Below are positions 30,989-42,005 of a stretch of DNA of 64,000 nt, piece by piece. This stretch comes from Candidatus Harpocratesius repetitus (GTDB lineage Archaea; Asgardarchaeota; Lokiarchaeia; Sigyniarchaeales; Promethearchaeaceae), in assembly GCA_021498095.1 (NCBI GenBank), contig JAIZWK010000001.1, forward strand, positions 2,405,666-2,469,665. Direction: 5' to 3'. The first letter of the stretch is position 1. Each line of letters opens with the position of its first letter. A model generated the notes under the pieces. The model ran no database searches. It was not told the origin of the DNA and worked only from the letters and a program-made list of their open reading frames with translations. The translations under genes and the position numbers were made by a program.

Positions 30989-32299
30989 ATGTTAAATCAA
31001 CCAAATTCTATGGAACGTAATGAATCTCCAAATAATTCGCACCAAATTCAGCAAAATCCTTTAAATAAACTTAATCAAAAAAAGAAAAATGTTGAAATTA
31101 AAAATACAAGAATATCCACCGAATCCACAAAAACATTAATCGAACTATTTATTCTTAAAGATATCCAAATTCCAAAATATACCAATGAATTCTGGACCTC
31201 AAAACAAAGACAAGCATCTTCTCTTCACGAAATTTCCTATCGAGCTTGTTTTAAACCTCAATTACCGCGATTTTTCATTAATTTGCTCTCAAAACCAAAA
31301 GATATAATATACGATCCATTCAGTGGTCGAGGAACCACTGTTATAGAAGCAGGAATTTTAGGAAGGAACATTATTCAAAATGATATTAATCCTTTAAGCC
31401 AAATTCTATGTCAACCACGCTTCTTTTTACCTAAGCTTGATGAGATTCAGAAGCGATTAAAAGAAATTCCTATTGATTATTCAGCAAAAGCAGAAATCGA
31501 TCTTTCTATGTTTTATCATAAAAAAACTGAAAGTGAAATAGTTTCTTTAAAAAAATATCTTCAAAAACGAATAGAAAACAAAGAAGAAGATGATATCGAT
31601 AGATGGATTAGAATGGTAGCAACTAATCGTCTAACTGGGCATTCACAAGGCTTTTTTTCAGTTTATACATTGCCCCCTAATCAAGCTGTCTCCCAATCCA
31701 GTCAAATTAAAATCAACAAGAAACGAAATCAAACTCCTGAATACAAAGAAATTTTCTCCCGAATACTAAAGAAATCAAAATCTTTATTGAGAAATATTTC
31801 AGAAATCCAGAAAGAAAATTTAGAGAAAACAGGAAGAAAGGGAATTTTTTTATCGAAAAACGCTAAAGACACAAATGAAATTGAAAATGATAGTGTTCAG
31901 CTTATTGTAACCTCTCCACCATTTTTAAAAGTAGTTGATTATTCAAGCGATAATTGGCTACGATGTTGGTTTAATTCGATAGATACAAAATCAATATCCG
32001 AAAAAATTACCGTAACAAGTTCTATTGATATATGGGTAAATGAAATGACGAAAATATTTTACGAATTCTACCGCATTGTAAAACCTAACGGTTGGATTGC
32101 TTTTGAAGTTGGAGAATTAGATAAGGGAAAAATTAATTTGGATGAGATTGTGGTTCCTATCGGGAAAAATACAAGCTTCACACCCAAAGCTATAATAGTT
32201 AATCAACAATCATTCACAAAAACCTCGAATATTTGGGGAATTAAAAATAACAAACGAGGGACAAACACTAATAGAATTGTGCTATTTCAAAAGACATGA
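30989..32299 (+). CDS. DNA methyltransferase (orphan)
   Basis: YDPFSGRGTTVIEAGILGRNIIQNDINPLS and LIVTSPPFLKVVDYSSDNWLRCWF. Confidence 0.85.
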   Translation: MLNQPNSMERNESPNNSHQIQQNPLNKLNQKKKNVEIKNTRISTESTKTLIELFILKDIQIPKYTNEFWTSKQRQASSLHEISYRACFKPQLPRFFINLLSKPKDIIYDPFSGRGTTVIEAGILGRNIIQNDINPLSQILCQPRFFLPKLDEIQKRLKEIPIDYSAKAEIDLSMFYHKKTESEIVSLKKYLQKRIENKEEDDIDRWIRMVATNRLTGHSQGFFSVYTLPPNQAVSQSSQIKINKKRNQTPEYKEIFSRILKKSKSLLRNISEIQKENLEKTGRKGIFLSKNAKDTNEIENDSVQLIVTSPPFLKVVDYSSDNWLRCWFNSIDTKSISEKITVTSSIDIWVNEMTKIFYEFYRIVKPNGWIAFEVGELDKGKINLDEIVVPIGKNTSFTPKAIIVNQQSFTKTSNIWGIKNNKRGTNTNRIVLFQKT

Positions 32300-32954
32300 T
32301 ATTATTTTGATTAAGTGCTTTACATAACCACTCAACCATTGCTATACATGAACCTTAATTTCAAATTTAATGGAAAATATTTATAGAACATTATTTTATC
32401 TTCATAAAACAAGCATTTCAAGGCGAACTGGTTCAATATTGTTGAATTACAGTAGAATTATAGTTGAATTTTCTTTTTTTTTTTAATTTAACATTTATAA
32501 TTTATCGATGATTTATTTTTCAAATTTTTGAAATTTTATTCTTTGATGAAATTATTCTCAACAAAAAGCAAGAATCTTAAAGACGATAATTCAAAAAAAG
32601 TATTTTATTCAAAATTCATTCTCTATATTTTTATTTATAATATTTTCAAGAAAAACAAAAATAATGACATCTCTTTTTATAAAATCAAAAAGGTGAAACA
32701 TCAAGAGTAATTGATAATTATTAAAAAAACCAAATTCAAAATTTCAATTTTTTGAAAGATTTAAATAATCAAGTTTCCTAAATATGATACAATTAGTGCA
32801 CTAATTATTGAAGGTCAATTTAGCTTTATAAACAGATATTGTATGATCCATAAAAAAGCAAAATCAGTGGACATTCTCCACGAGGGGCTTTTTAGGACAC
32901 ATTATCATCAAATTCTATCAGTATTTTTTTTTAAGAAAATGGTGAAATCTAAAA

Positions 32955-33985
32955 TGAGTTTAATAAAATATACAATAAGGAGGCTAATTGCACTAATCCC
33001 GATTTTACTTGGAGTAATGTTCCTAACTTTTTGGTTAGCCCAATTAATGCCTTCCGATCCTTGGACTTTAATGGCTGGGGAACGTTTAACTGATGCTCGG
33101 AAAAAATATATAGAAGAGCAAAAACAAAATTGGGGATATTATGATCCTATTTTAACCCAATTTCTAATTTATATGAAAAATCTATTTTCGGGGGATTGGG
33201 GTAATACAATTGCAGTTCTTCCAAAAGATACTCCTGTATGGGATATAATAGCATTAAAATTCCCAAAAACATTTGAGATAACAATTCTCTCAGTAAGTAT
33301 TGCAACTGTTGTAGGTATTTTTGCAGGAATATTCTCTGCTGTTCATCGAAATCAATGGTCTGATACAATTATTCGATTCTCTGCCTTAGTTGGAGTTGCA
33401 ATTCCTGTATTTTGGTTAGGAATGATTCTACAATTTATATTTGCGGTGAAATTGGGCTGGTTAGATGCAACTGGGTATCAAGGAATTCAATACATTACAT
33501 ATAAAACTGATATTACAGGATTAAGACTTTTAGATTCTTTTATTAAAGGTGATTTTGATGTCTTTAAAGATACAGTTTTGCACCTTATCATGCCTGTATT
33601 TGCTTTAAGTTTCATTTCAGTTGCAGGAATTACACGACAAACCCGTTCAAGTATGCTTGAAGTATTAGAATTGGATTACATACGAACTGCCCGAGCAAAA
33701 GGATGTTCTGAACATCAAGTTATCTACAAACATGCATGGAGAAACGCACAAATAACTACAATTACAATTGTTACTTTAAGTTTTGCAGGGTTACTTGGTG
33801 GAGCGGTATTAACAGAAACAACTTTTGCTTTAAATGGTATGGGAATGATGACACTCGATGCAATCAACAGTCAAGATTATTTCTTAATCAATGCAAGCGT
33901 ATTCCTAATGACCATCATCTTCGTACTTGCAAACTTAATTACAGACATACTATATGGAGTCGTGGATCCACGAATCCGATATTAA
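32955..33985 (+). CDS. ABC transporter permease, DppB/OppB-type
   Basis: MSLIKYTIRRLIALIPILLGVMFLTFWLAQLMPSDPW; EAA-loop TARAKGCSEHQVIYKHAWRNA; start refined to 32955. Confidence 0.9.
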
Positions 33986-33999
33986 GGAGGCTCTAAAAA

Positions 34000-35015
34000 T
34001 GGAAGATGTTAAAGTTACTAACATTGAAGCGAAGTTATATAAACCAGAACCTTTTGAGAAACAAATGTCAGAAATAACTAAAAAATACTTAGGATTTTTG
34101 TTTGTTCCTGGAATGAAAAGTCGAGAATTAGAAAGACGACATGAAATGTTGACACGTTTTAAAAGTAAACGAAGATTTATTACCAAATTAAACAATCCTC
34201 TGACAATTTTTGGGTTCTTTATAATATTTATTGTGGTTACTTGGGCTGTTTTTGCCCCTTTAATCACAGTATTTGATTATGATATAGAAATTACCGGTAT
34301 TGCTGAGGGAATTACTCCATGGTCTGCACCAAATTATTTACACCCCTTAGGAGTCTCTAAATTTGGGCGTGATGTATTAGCAAGGTTGATATGGGGTGCG
34401 AGATCGTCACTTACTATGGGTTTATTCTCGATTATCATTAGTGTCACATTAGGAACTTTACTTGGAATCTTCTCCTCTTATCAAGGAGGAATAATTGATA
34501 ACATCATCATGCGAATAGTTGATATTATTATGGCTTTTCCTGGATTGATTATTGTAATCATCTTGATTTCAATATTGAATCCAAGTATGGAAACAATCTT
34601 ACTTACATATGGTATTTTAGGGATTCCGGGATATACAAGATTAATTCGAGGAACCGCACTCCAAGAAAAGAATAAAACCTATGTCGAAGCTGCAAAAGTG
34701 GCAGGAGCTAACGATTTAAAAATAATGTTCAAGCACATTCTTCCAAATTGTTTAGCACCAATAATTGTTGCATTTACATTTGATATAGGAGGAATTATTT
34801 TAAGCTTAGCCGGCCTATCATTTCTTGGCTTCTCTGATAGTTCATTAGTAGAATGGGGAACGGATATTAATTACGCTCGAAATCATATTTATGATGCACC
34901 TTGGGCAGCTTTTACTCCAGGTTTTGGAATTCTGTTGACTGTTTTAGCCTTTATGTTAGTAGGTGATGGATTACGGGATGCCTTAGATCCTCGATTACAA
35001 GGGAGAAAAAATTAA
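34000..35015 (+). CDS. ABC transporter permease, DppC/OppC-type
   Basis: HPLGVSKFGRDVLARLIWGARSSLTMG; EAAKVAGANDLKIMFKHILPN; AGGAGG just upstream of ATG at 34000. Confidence 0.9.
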
Positions 35016-35245
35016 ATTTAGAAAAAGTTCATAACACAACTATTTAAGGTGTTTTAAAACCATCTATACCTTTTTTCTTTTAATTATTAAGCCATTTTGG
35101 TTCTTTGGAAACAAATTTTCTCTTTACTTTATGTCATGTATTACTACTTAGTATCTATATTGCATTCTCTTTTAAGTAGACTAAGATCTTTGATAGTTAT
35201 TGTCAATATTTAAGAATTTTACGTATATTTGTATTTTTATTTATT

Positions 35246-35569
35246 TTATTCCATTTTTCTTCTTTCTTTTATTTGATCTAAAAAAACTTTTGGATTTACA
35301 TAGAATAAAATAAACGGCATTAAAGTTATAAATAATCCCAATCCAAATTCAGTGCAAGTATATAATACTCTTATAGGTTGTGAATCGATAACATGGCGTG
35401 AAATTATTTGTAAATTTTCAAGCTCTTTAAGTCGGATTGAAAGTGTTTTTGAAGAAATTTTTTCAATATGATTCTTTATTTCATTATAAAATGGATTTTT
35501 TAATGTAACAATAGCATTAACGATTTGTATCACCCATTTCTTTTGAATTAACTGAAATATTCCATGCAT
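35246..35569 (-). CDS. HxlR-like winged-helix transcriptional regulator
   Basis: IQKKWVIQIVNAIVTLKNPFYNEIKNHIEKISSKTLSIRLKELENLQIISRHV. Confidence 0.7.
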   Translation of the reverse strand: MHGIFQLIQKKWVIQIVNAIVTLKNPFYNEIKNHIEKISSKTLSIRLKELENLQIISRHVIDSQPIRVLYTCTEFGLGLFITLMPFILFYVNPKVFLDQIKERRKME

Positions 35570-35822
35570 TGCATTATTTTCAAGATCAATAATTGCATGT
35601 GATTTCGGTTCAAAATTATGCTCGTTTAGTCCCTTTATGATTGCTTTCTGAAGTTGTGGATATAATTGAATTAATTCTTTCCATACTGTTTGAAATCTTT
35701 CTTGATCAATTCCAGAAACGGTTGATACGATTTTAAATTCCTCCCAATTAGGTTTCTGCGCAGAAATCTACTTACAATGATGAATCTTTGATATTTATTA
35801 AATTACCCTTATTCAGATAATT

Positions 35823-36467
35823 ATGATTCCTGCATCTGATTGGTGGAATATTATCAGTAATTATGGATTATCGATTTTTCCGATGCAATTTATCAATTTT
35901 GCATTGGGTTTTGTTTTAGTTGTTTACTTTTTAGTCAAAAAAAATGAACTTGCTAGCCGATTATTGAAATGCTATTTTGTTTATGCATTTCTTTGGATAG
36001 GAATTATCTTTTTCTTTCTATTAGGAAAAGATTTACCCGCATACATTATACAAACTTCGCTCTTTTCTTTATTAGGGATACTATTTGCAATAGATTTCAA
36101 ATGGAATAGAATAGTTTTTAAAATACCTCAAGGAAAAACTAAGAAAACACTATATTTTGTGTTGTTAGTGTTAGTATTTGCTTATCCATTAATTGGTTAT
36201 CTATTAGGTGGCCATTCTTACCCAAAATTAATAATTCTCGGATCTTATCCATGCCCAACCACAGCATTAGCTTTAGTCTTGATTTCTGGAAATAGTCGAA
36301 AAATCGATTGGAAAATATTCCTATTACTTCTTATTTGGGCAATTCCTTTTCCAATCTTTATTCAGATTCCACAATTTGGAGTATATGAAGATATAATTAT
36401 GTTATTAAGTGGATTGTATTCAGCTGGTTTATGGATTTACGATAAAAAGCCCATCCTTCAAAACTAA
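35823..36467 (+). CDS. DUF6064-like membrane protein
   Basis: Seven TM-like segments; YPLIGYLLGGHSYPKLIILGSYPCPTTALAL. Confidence 0.65.
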   Translation: MIPASDWWNIISNYGLSIFPMQFINFALGFVLVVYFLVKKNELASRLLKCYFVYAFLWIGIIFFFLLGKDLPAYIIQTSLFSLLGILFAIDFKWNRIVFKIPQGKTKKTLYFVLLVLVFAYPLIGYLLGGHSYPKLIILGSYPCPTTALALVLISGNSRKIDWKIFLLLLIWAIPFPIFIQIPQFGVYEDIIMLLSGLYSAGLWIYDKKPILQN

Positions 36468-36488
36468 TTTTTTATTTTCCTTTCTCTC

Positions 36489-37556
36489 TTAAAATGCTTT
36501 TTCAAATGGAAGAAGATTGAAAAGAAAATCTATTTTTGAGGTAAAAGTGGCATAAATACTCAAATCATCCAATTTTTCCTTTAAAGCCTGGTTAAAATTT
36601 TTGATGAACTGGGCTAATATGTTTTTTATTATTTTTTCAATTCCGAAAAACATTTTATTTACCAATAAAATCGCACAGATGGATCGATTTTGAACTGATT
36701 TGTAATCTAATAGAAAAATTCGGTCTCCAAAATATAATTGTTTGATTTTTGATTGAGTACAGGCAATCTTTTGCTGAATAATGGTGGAAGCATGAAAACT
36801 TGGTTCTAAAAGTTGAACATCTTTTCCGAGTTTAAATAAAACCATTCCACTTTCAGCATCTATAATAAGAAACTGGAATACTTTAATTGAATTTATGAAT
36901 ATCGACTTTGGATAGCGTAAATATAAAAATGTTGTTATTGAGAATCCAATAATTAAAAAAACTTCGCGTAAATACATGAAATGAAAAATTTTCACAAAAG
37001 CTTCCCTTAAAAATGCAATAATAAAACCCATTAAGATATATTTTTGATAGTTCTTTTCTTTGGTTAAGGTATTTTTATTAAAAGATTGAGTATAACGGTA
37101 AATTAATATTCCGACAATAGATCCTAAAAAAATGCCAATAAAAATGCTCATGATCGAAGTAAATTTCAAGATCCAACCATAATTTAATGAATATTCAATA
37201 ATCCAAGGTGAGTGGATGCAATTTCCCAATAAAAAAGCAGAGTATATTGAAATAAAAAAGAAATTTCCTGTTAATTTTTCTTGTTGAAGTGTTTCGATAA
37301 AAAAAACGAATAGAGGCATGCTAACAAACCAGCAAATAACACGACTTTCCATTAATATCAGTGCGATTTCAGGTCTTGATGAAGGAATAAAGAATGTAAT
37401 TAAGTAAAATAAGTCATTTAGAAAGAATAAAATAAGAAATATCGACTTAATTAGACTAGGAAAAAAATTAGTTTGTCGAAAATGCATTTGAATTGCTATA
37501 ATAAGGATTATTTCAATAAATAATATCCAGACTAGCAGTAAAAAACTGAGGAACAT
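36489..37556 (-). CDS. 7TM sensor-like membrane protein with C-terminal longin/roadblock-like domain
   Basis: N-terminal hydrophobic helices; C-terminal FQFLIIDAESGMVLFKLG...IKQLYFGDRIFLLDYKSV...FIKNFNQALKEKLDDLSIYATFTSKIDFLF. Confidence 0.55.
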   Translation of the reverse strand: MFLSFLLLVWILFIEIILIIAIQMHFRQTNFFPSLIKSIFLILFFLNDLFYLITFFIPSSRPEIALILMESRVICWFVSMPLFVFFIETLQQEKLTGNFFFISIYSAFLLGNCIHSPWIIEYSLNYGWILKFTSIMSIFIGIFLGSIVGILIYRYTQSFNKNTLTKEKNYQKYILMGFIIAFLREAFVKIFHFMYLREVFLIIGFSITTFLYLRYPKSIFINSIKVFQFLIIDAESGMVLFKLGKDVQLLEPSFHASTIIQQKIACTQSKIKQLYFGDRIFLLDYKSVQNRSICAILLVNKMFFGIEKIIKNILAQFIKNFNQALKEKLDDLSIYATFTSKIDFLFNLLPFEKAF

Positions 37557-38208
37557 ATACCATATTCATGAAAAAGTACGTTAAAGTTTTAGGATTCGAA
37601 ATTGAATAATAATGCGAAAATTGTAACGTGTTTATTTTTTCCTGAACAAATCGGATCAAAAAAATTTTTGCCGCGAATAAGTCAAAGATTTCTACTCTCT
37701 TCACGGCTGAATTTTAAATTATAATTATCGAATCATCTGGAAAGAATAGAAAAAATTGATATTTAGGTTTGTGAGTAAAATTAAAAGAAAAACGATTGTT
37801 TTATGAGGCTTTAGTAATTTTTTTTAATTTAATCAAAATCTATCTTTTGAGCCAATTTTCATGACAATACTTCCATGCATCCAATTATTATTTGAGTCGG
37901 TATTTTTACAATCTTAAATTCGATTAATAATTTCATATTTTTATCATTTTTCTTTGAATTATTGACTTAATCTTATTTTTTTTCTTTAACTATCTTTCGA
38001 CAAATTTAAAATTAGGATAGATTTGGGGATTGTGGAAAATTTAGAGAAGATTTTCGGATTTCCTTCAATTCTTTGAATTCTGCTATAACCTCTTATATAA
38101 AGGTTTTTTATATTTGCATTTTTCATCGAAAAGATTCTTAAGCAAAATTTCATCCTTAACTTTACGGTCTATTTTATATTTCTTATTTTCCACATTTTTA
38201 GGCCTTTT

Positions 38209-38865
38209 TTAGGGAATGACAAAAATTTGTTCTGCTAATTGTCTGTCTATTGCAAACCTGGAATCTTTTATCGTTAAAACTTGATTATATTTATTTCGAC
38301 ACGAGATCTCAATCCTTTGTCCAGGATATATTCCCAGGGCTATTAATTTATAGAACATTTTTTCATTTTTCAGAGAAATCCGATAAATCGTTGCATAGGG
38401 AAGAGTAAATTTTGACAATGGAATGCTATCTATATTACTTAATTTTTGAGTAAAAATGATTTTTTCAATGTCATGATTCGAAATCATATGTTCAAGAATA
38501 TGGGCGATTTTATGCTTGTTTATTGATGGAGTTTCTGTTTGAAAAGCAGATTCGATGGCTTCATATTTTCGCAAAATGCCCTTTCCTATTTCTTGTCCCT
38601 TTTCTAATAAGATAATCCATCCATTATCTATAATTATTAGATTTTGATTTTCCATTATTGTAAGTATTCGCCCCAATTTTTTCGAATCTGGGCAAATTTT
38701 TTTTAAAAGATGAAGTTGTATTTGTTTTTTTTCTTCTTGTACAATTGCTCGTAAAATATCTTCGCCTAAATCTTGCAATTCGGACCAAATTAAATCAAAT
38801 TTCTTTGAATTTCGACTAAATCTTCGTTGTCTTTGTCTTCTTCGTTGGAAACGATGTTTTGGCAT
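38209..38865 (-). CDS. DtxR/MntR-like metal-dependent regulator with C-terminal FeoA/SH3 domain
   Basis: KHKIAHILEHMISNHDIE (DtxR dimerisation-like) and FYKLIALGIYPGQRIEISCRNKYNQVLTIKDSRFAIDRQLAEQIFV (FeoA). Confidence 0.7.
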   Translation of the reverse strand: MPKHRFQRRRQRQRRFSRNSKKFDLIWSELQDLGEDILRAIVQEEKKQIQLHLLKKICPDSKKLGRILTIMENQNLIIIDNGWIILLEKGQEIGKGILRKYEAIESAFQTETPSINKHKIAHILEHMISNHDIEKIIFTQKLSNIDSIPLSKFTLPYATIYRISLKNEKMFYKLIALGIYPGQRIEISCRNKYNQVLTIKDSRFAIDRQLAEQIFVIP

Positions 38866-39096
38866 TTTTTTCTCCTTTTTTTCATGATAAAATTTCTTAG
38901 AAATATTAAAAAACTAAAAAATTAAAAAAGTAAAAATTGTTAAAACTGCTAAAACTGCTAAAAAAGAGCCGAGAAGTTAATCTTAATAACATTTTCGATG
39001 AACAACATTTGTCAACATCTGTATTATTGAAGTGAACTTCTCGCTCATGAATAGAAATTATATGATTAATCTTTATTTCCTATAATCTTGATTTTA

Positions 39097-39570
39097 TCAC
39101 ACTTTTTCAAAAATTATATATTTTTTCTTCCAAATTCTCAAAACGGGCAGATTAATAAAGAAAAGCATCATCTCCAGATGGAAACCTGAATACCAATTCC
39201 ATCCCTCAAAATTCATTTGAATCAAAAGATCGAGAATTTGGCATCCATAGATAAGGATACTTAATCCACCAATTCCTAATAATAGAAATCCCCCTCCAAT
39301 AATGAAACTATATGCTTTTGATGGATTTAATTTCAAATTCGTTAGTGCACTGATATAAATTATTAATGATAGCACCATAATAAAGAGTCTAATTAGAAAA
39401 TCTGGCCAACTTCCGGTTATTTCGGATAAACCGATAGGATCTAGTGTTTCACCGGATAAAAATGGGATTTTAATCCATAAAGATAATACTTCTAAGGCAA
39501 TAATCAAACATATAAAGAATAGATTAAGGACTGCAATTAGCTTCATTATTTGTGGATAATTTTCTTTCAT
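39097..39570 (-). CDS. small 4-TM membrane protein in feo locus
   Basis: Start overlaps stop region of feoB at 39570; hydrophobic helices. Confidence 0.55.
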   Translation of the reverse strand: MKENYPQIMKLIAVLNLFFICLIIALEVLSLWIKIPFLSGETLDPIGLSEITGSWPDFLIRLFIMVLSLIIYISALTNLKLNPSKAYSFIIGGGFLLLGIGGLSILIYGCQILDLLIQMNFEGWNWYSGFHLEMMLFFINLPVLRIWKKKYIIFEKV

Positions 39571-41555
39571 TAGAAATATACACCTCCGATTAATTGAACC
39601 AAAAATGCCATAAAATAGGCTAATCCTAATCCATAAAGAACACTAAATATAGTCCATTTCTTAGAGCCTGTTTCTTGATAAATAGTACCGAGAGCTGCAA
39701 CACAAGGGGTGTAAAGTAAAATAAATACTAAAAAGCTGTAGGCAATTACTGGAGATGAACCAAATTCCATGAATATTGTTGGACCTAAACTTGGTAAAGA
39801 TTCACTAACTCCAAGCATTAATGCAAAAGCGGAGATCACAACTTCTTTTGCGATAAATCCAAAAATAATTCCGATAACAGCAATAACGCCGAAATGTAAA
39901 GGGCTGAAAATAGGTTGAATGAATTTTCCAAATGTATAAAGATATGATTCATTCGGCGAACTTCCTAAAGGAAATACTTGCAAAAACCATAGAATAATTA
40001 CGGTTACTAATATGATTTTACCAGCTTTCTTAAGAAATTCACGACCCCGTTCCCACATATGAATTACGGTATATTTCACAGTTGGAAAACGATAGTCTCC
40101 TAATTCTAATAAAAATAGGCTTCTTTCACTTTTCAGAACAAATTTTTGTAGAATAAGAGCCATAGAAATGCCGACTATTATACCTAATAAATATAGACTG
40201 AAAACTATACCCCCTGCATTTTCTCTCCACACCACTCCTGCTATTAAGATATAAACGGGCAATCTAGCGCTGCATGAGATATTTTGATTTATCATTATCG
40301 TCACTAAACGATCTTTTTCCGATTCAATTGAGCGGGCGGACATTATTGCTGGAATATTACACCCAAAACCAAGTATCAAAGATACAAAAGATCTTCCATG
40401 CAATCCTAACTTGTACATAAAACGATCCATCACAAATGCGGCTCGAGAGAGATATCCTGAATCTTCTAAAAATGATAAAACAAGAAACATCAAAAAGATG
40501 TTGGGTAAGAAGATTATTATCGAACCAAACCCATTAATCAAACCATCAACAAGAAATGAACTTAATAGCGATTCTCCTAACAGATTTATAATCAGAACAC
40601 CTAGCTTTTCTTGAATAAGTTCAATTAAACTCATAAATGGGGTTGCAACTTGAAATGTAAATTCAAACATAGCCCACAAGATAACCAAAAATATTGGAAT
40701 TCCAAGATATTTATCTAAGAAAAATTGATCTAAAAATCCACTAACACTAAAATGATTTCTTGGACTTTTATAGCAGTTTTTAATAATTTCACTTATATAT
40801 GAATACCTAGCGCTTGCTAATAAAATTCTATCCTCCTTTTTAACAAGTTTTTCTATATCACCTATTATTTTTTCTCCATCTGGGATTTCTCTTATTTTTT
40901 CAAAAACTTTTTCATCTTTTTCCAAGATTTTGATTGAAATCCAGCGTAAGTTATCATCTTTTTGAAATTGATCATACTTAGTCAGAATATCTTTAATTTG
41001 AGTTATGCGACTCTCAATTTCTTCATCATATAAAACTCTATCATCCTTTAACGAAGACGATTTCAATTCTTGTTTAATTAGCTTTTTTAAATCTGATATT
41101 CCTTCATCATTGATTGCAGCTGTGGAAATCACCGGACTTTTTAAATACTTCTCCAGTTTTTTTAAATCAATTTGAATTTTTTTTTTCCGAACAATATCCA
41201 TCATATTTAATACAAAAATAACCGATACATTGATTTCTTTTAAAAGAAGTCCTAAATACAAATTTCTTTCTAAATTTGTCGCATCGAGAATATCAATAAC
41301 AAGTTGTGGAGAATCTTCTAAAATATAATTTCGTGCAATTAAATCATCAATCGCAGTGGCTGTTAAGGAATATGTTCCTGGAAGATCCACAACAGTAATA
41401 TTATCCATTTTTCCAGTTTTTTTTTCAACCGTTACTCCAGGCCAATTTGCAACATGGGCTTTGGAACCAGTTAATGCATTAAACACAACTGTTTTTCCCA
41501 CATTAGGATTTCCTATTAAAGCTATTGTCTGCTCACTCACGAATTTCCACCTCAA
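39570..41555 (-). CDS. feoB: ferrous iron transport protein B
   Basis: IALIGNPNVGKTVVFNALTGSKAHVANWPGVTVEKKTG...DLPGTYSLTA; GFGCNIPAIMSARSIESEKDRL; likely GTG start (VSEQTIALIG) just inside the track start. Confidence 0.95.
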   Translation of the reverse strand: MRWKFVSEQTIALIGNPNVGKTVVFNALTGSKAHVANWPGVTVEKKTGKMDNITVVDLPGTYSLTATAIDDLIARNYILEDSPQLVIDILDATNLERNLYLGLLLKEINVSVIFVLNMMDIVRKKKIQIDLKKLEKYLKSPVISTAAINDEGISDLKKLIKQELKSSSLKDDRVLYDEEIESRITQIKDILTKYDQFQKDDNLRWISIKILEKDEKVFEKIREIPDGEKIIGDIEKLVKKEDRILLASARYSYISEIIKNCYKSPRNHFSVSGFLDQFFLDKYLGIPIFLVILWAMFEFTFQVATPFMSLIELIQEKLGVLIINLLGESLLSSFLVDGLINGFGSIIIFLPNIFLMFLVLSFLEDSGYLSRAAFVMDRFMYKLGLHGRSFVSLILGFGCNIPAIMSARSIESEKDRLVTIMINQNISCSARLPVYILIAGVVWRENAGGIVFSLYLLGIIVGISMALILQKFVLKSERSLFLLELGDYRFPTVKYTVIHMWERGREFLKKAGKIILVTVIILWFLQVFPLGSSPNESYLYTFGKFIQPIFSPLHFGVIAVIGIIFGFIAKEVVISAFALMLGVSESLPSLGPTIFMEFGSSPVIAYSFLVFILLYTPCVAALGTIYQETGSKKWTIFSVLYGLGLAYFMAFLVQLIGGVYF

Positions 41556-41754
41556 TTTTCTGGCATTCTTCTTTTCTTAAAGAGAGTGAATAATTCTTAA
41601 TTTCAAATTCGAAAGGATCTCCAACAGGTGCTTTTCGAATTAGTTTTATTTCTGAACCTGGGATTAATCCCATTTCTAAAAGGCGATGTAAATCGGAATC
41701 AACTTTTTTAATGATTCCTATTTCTCCAATCTTCAATTCTGACAACAAAATCAT
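41533..41754 (-). CDS. feoA: ferrous iron transport protein A
   Basis: LSELKIGEIGIIKKVDSDLHRLLEMGLIPGSEIKLIRKAPVGDPFEFEIKNYSLSLRKEE. Confidence 0.92.
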   Translation of the reverse strand: MILLSELKIGEIGIIKKVDSDLHRLLEMGLIPGSEIKLIRKAPVGDPFEFEIKNYSLSLRKEECQKIEVEIRE

Positions 41755-41810
41755 GGTATAACCTCAAGTTTAGATAAAATCGAAATTTAGCTTTATTTAT
41801 CTAAACTTTT

Positions 41811-41824
41811 TTAGGCGTGTCTAA
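41811..41824. promoter_or_regulatory. candidate DtxR-family operator TTAGGCGTGTCTAA
   Basis: Near-palindrome in feoA/FeoC divergent region; shares 12 of 14 positions with the site at 41992-42005. Confidence 0.6.
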
Positions 41825-41991
41825 TAAAAATTAGTTATATTATTATTTAAAAGTTTCTTTTTGATTGTTATAGGAATAACAGAGATTTTTATTCAGAATT
41901 ACTTAAATATTAAATGTATTAAAATAAAATACATCAAAATTTAATCAGCCGGAAAACTTAAAGAATATTATTAAATAAAAATATATTATTA

Positions 41992-42005
41992 TTAGACATG
42001 TCTAA
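41992..42005. promoter_or_regulatory. candidate DtxR-family operator TTAGACATGTCTAA (perfect palindrome over the ATG of the FeoC-like gene)
   Basis: Exact 14-bp palindrome; ATG start codon at 41998-42000 at its centre. Confidence 0.6.

Noticed and set aside
32843-35015. Complete oligopeptide ABC transporter
   Set aside because: Only the two permeases are present; no substrate-binding protein or ATPases in the neighbourhood, so no full transporter is claimed.
35570-35766. Open frame upstream of the HxlR-like ORF (ISAQKPNWEEFKIVSTVSG...)
   Set aside because: No ATG/GTG/TTG in frame and preceded by stops; cannot tell a degraded N-terminal domain from a chance open frame.
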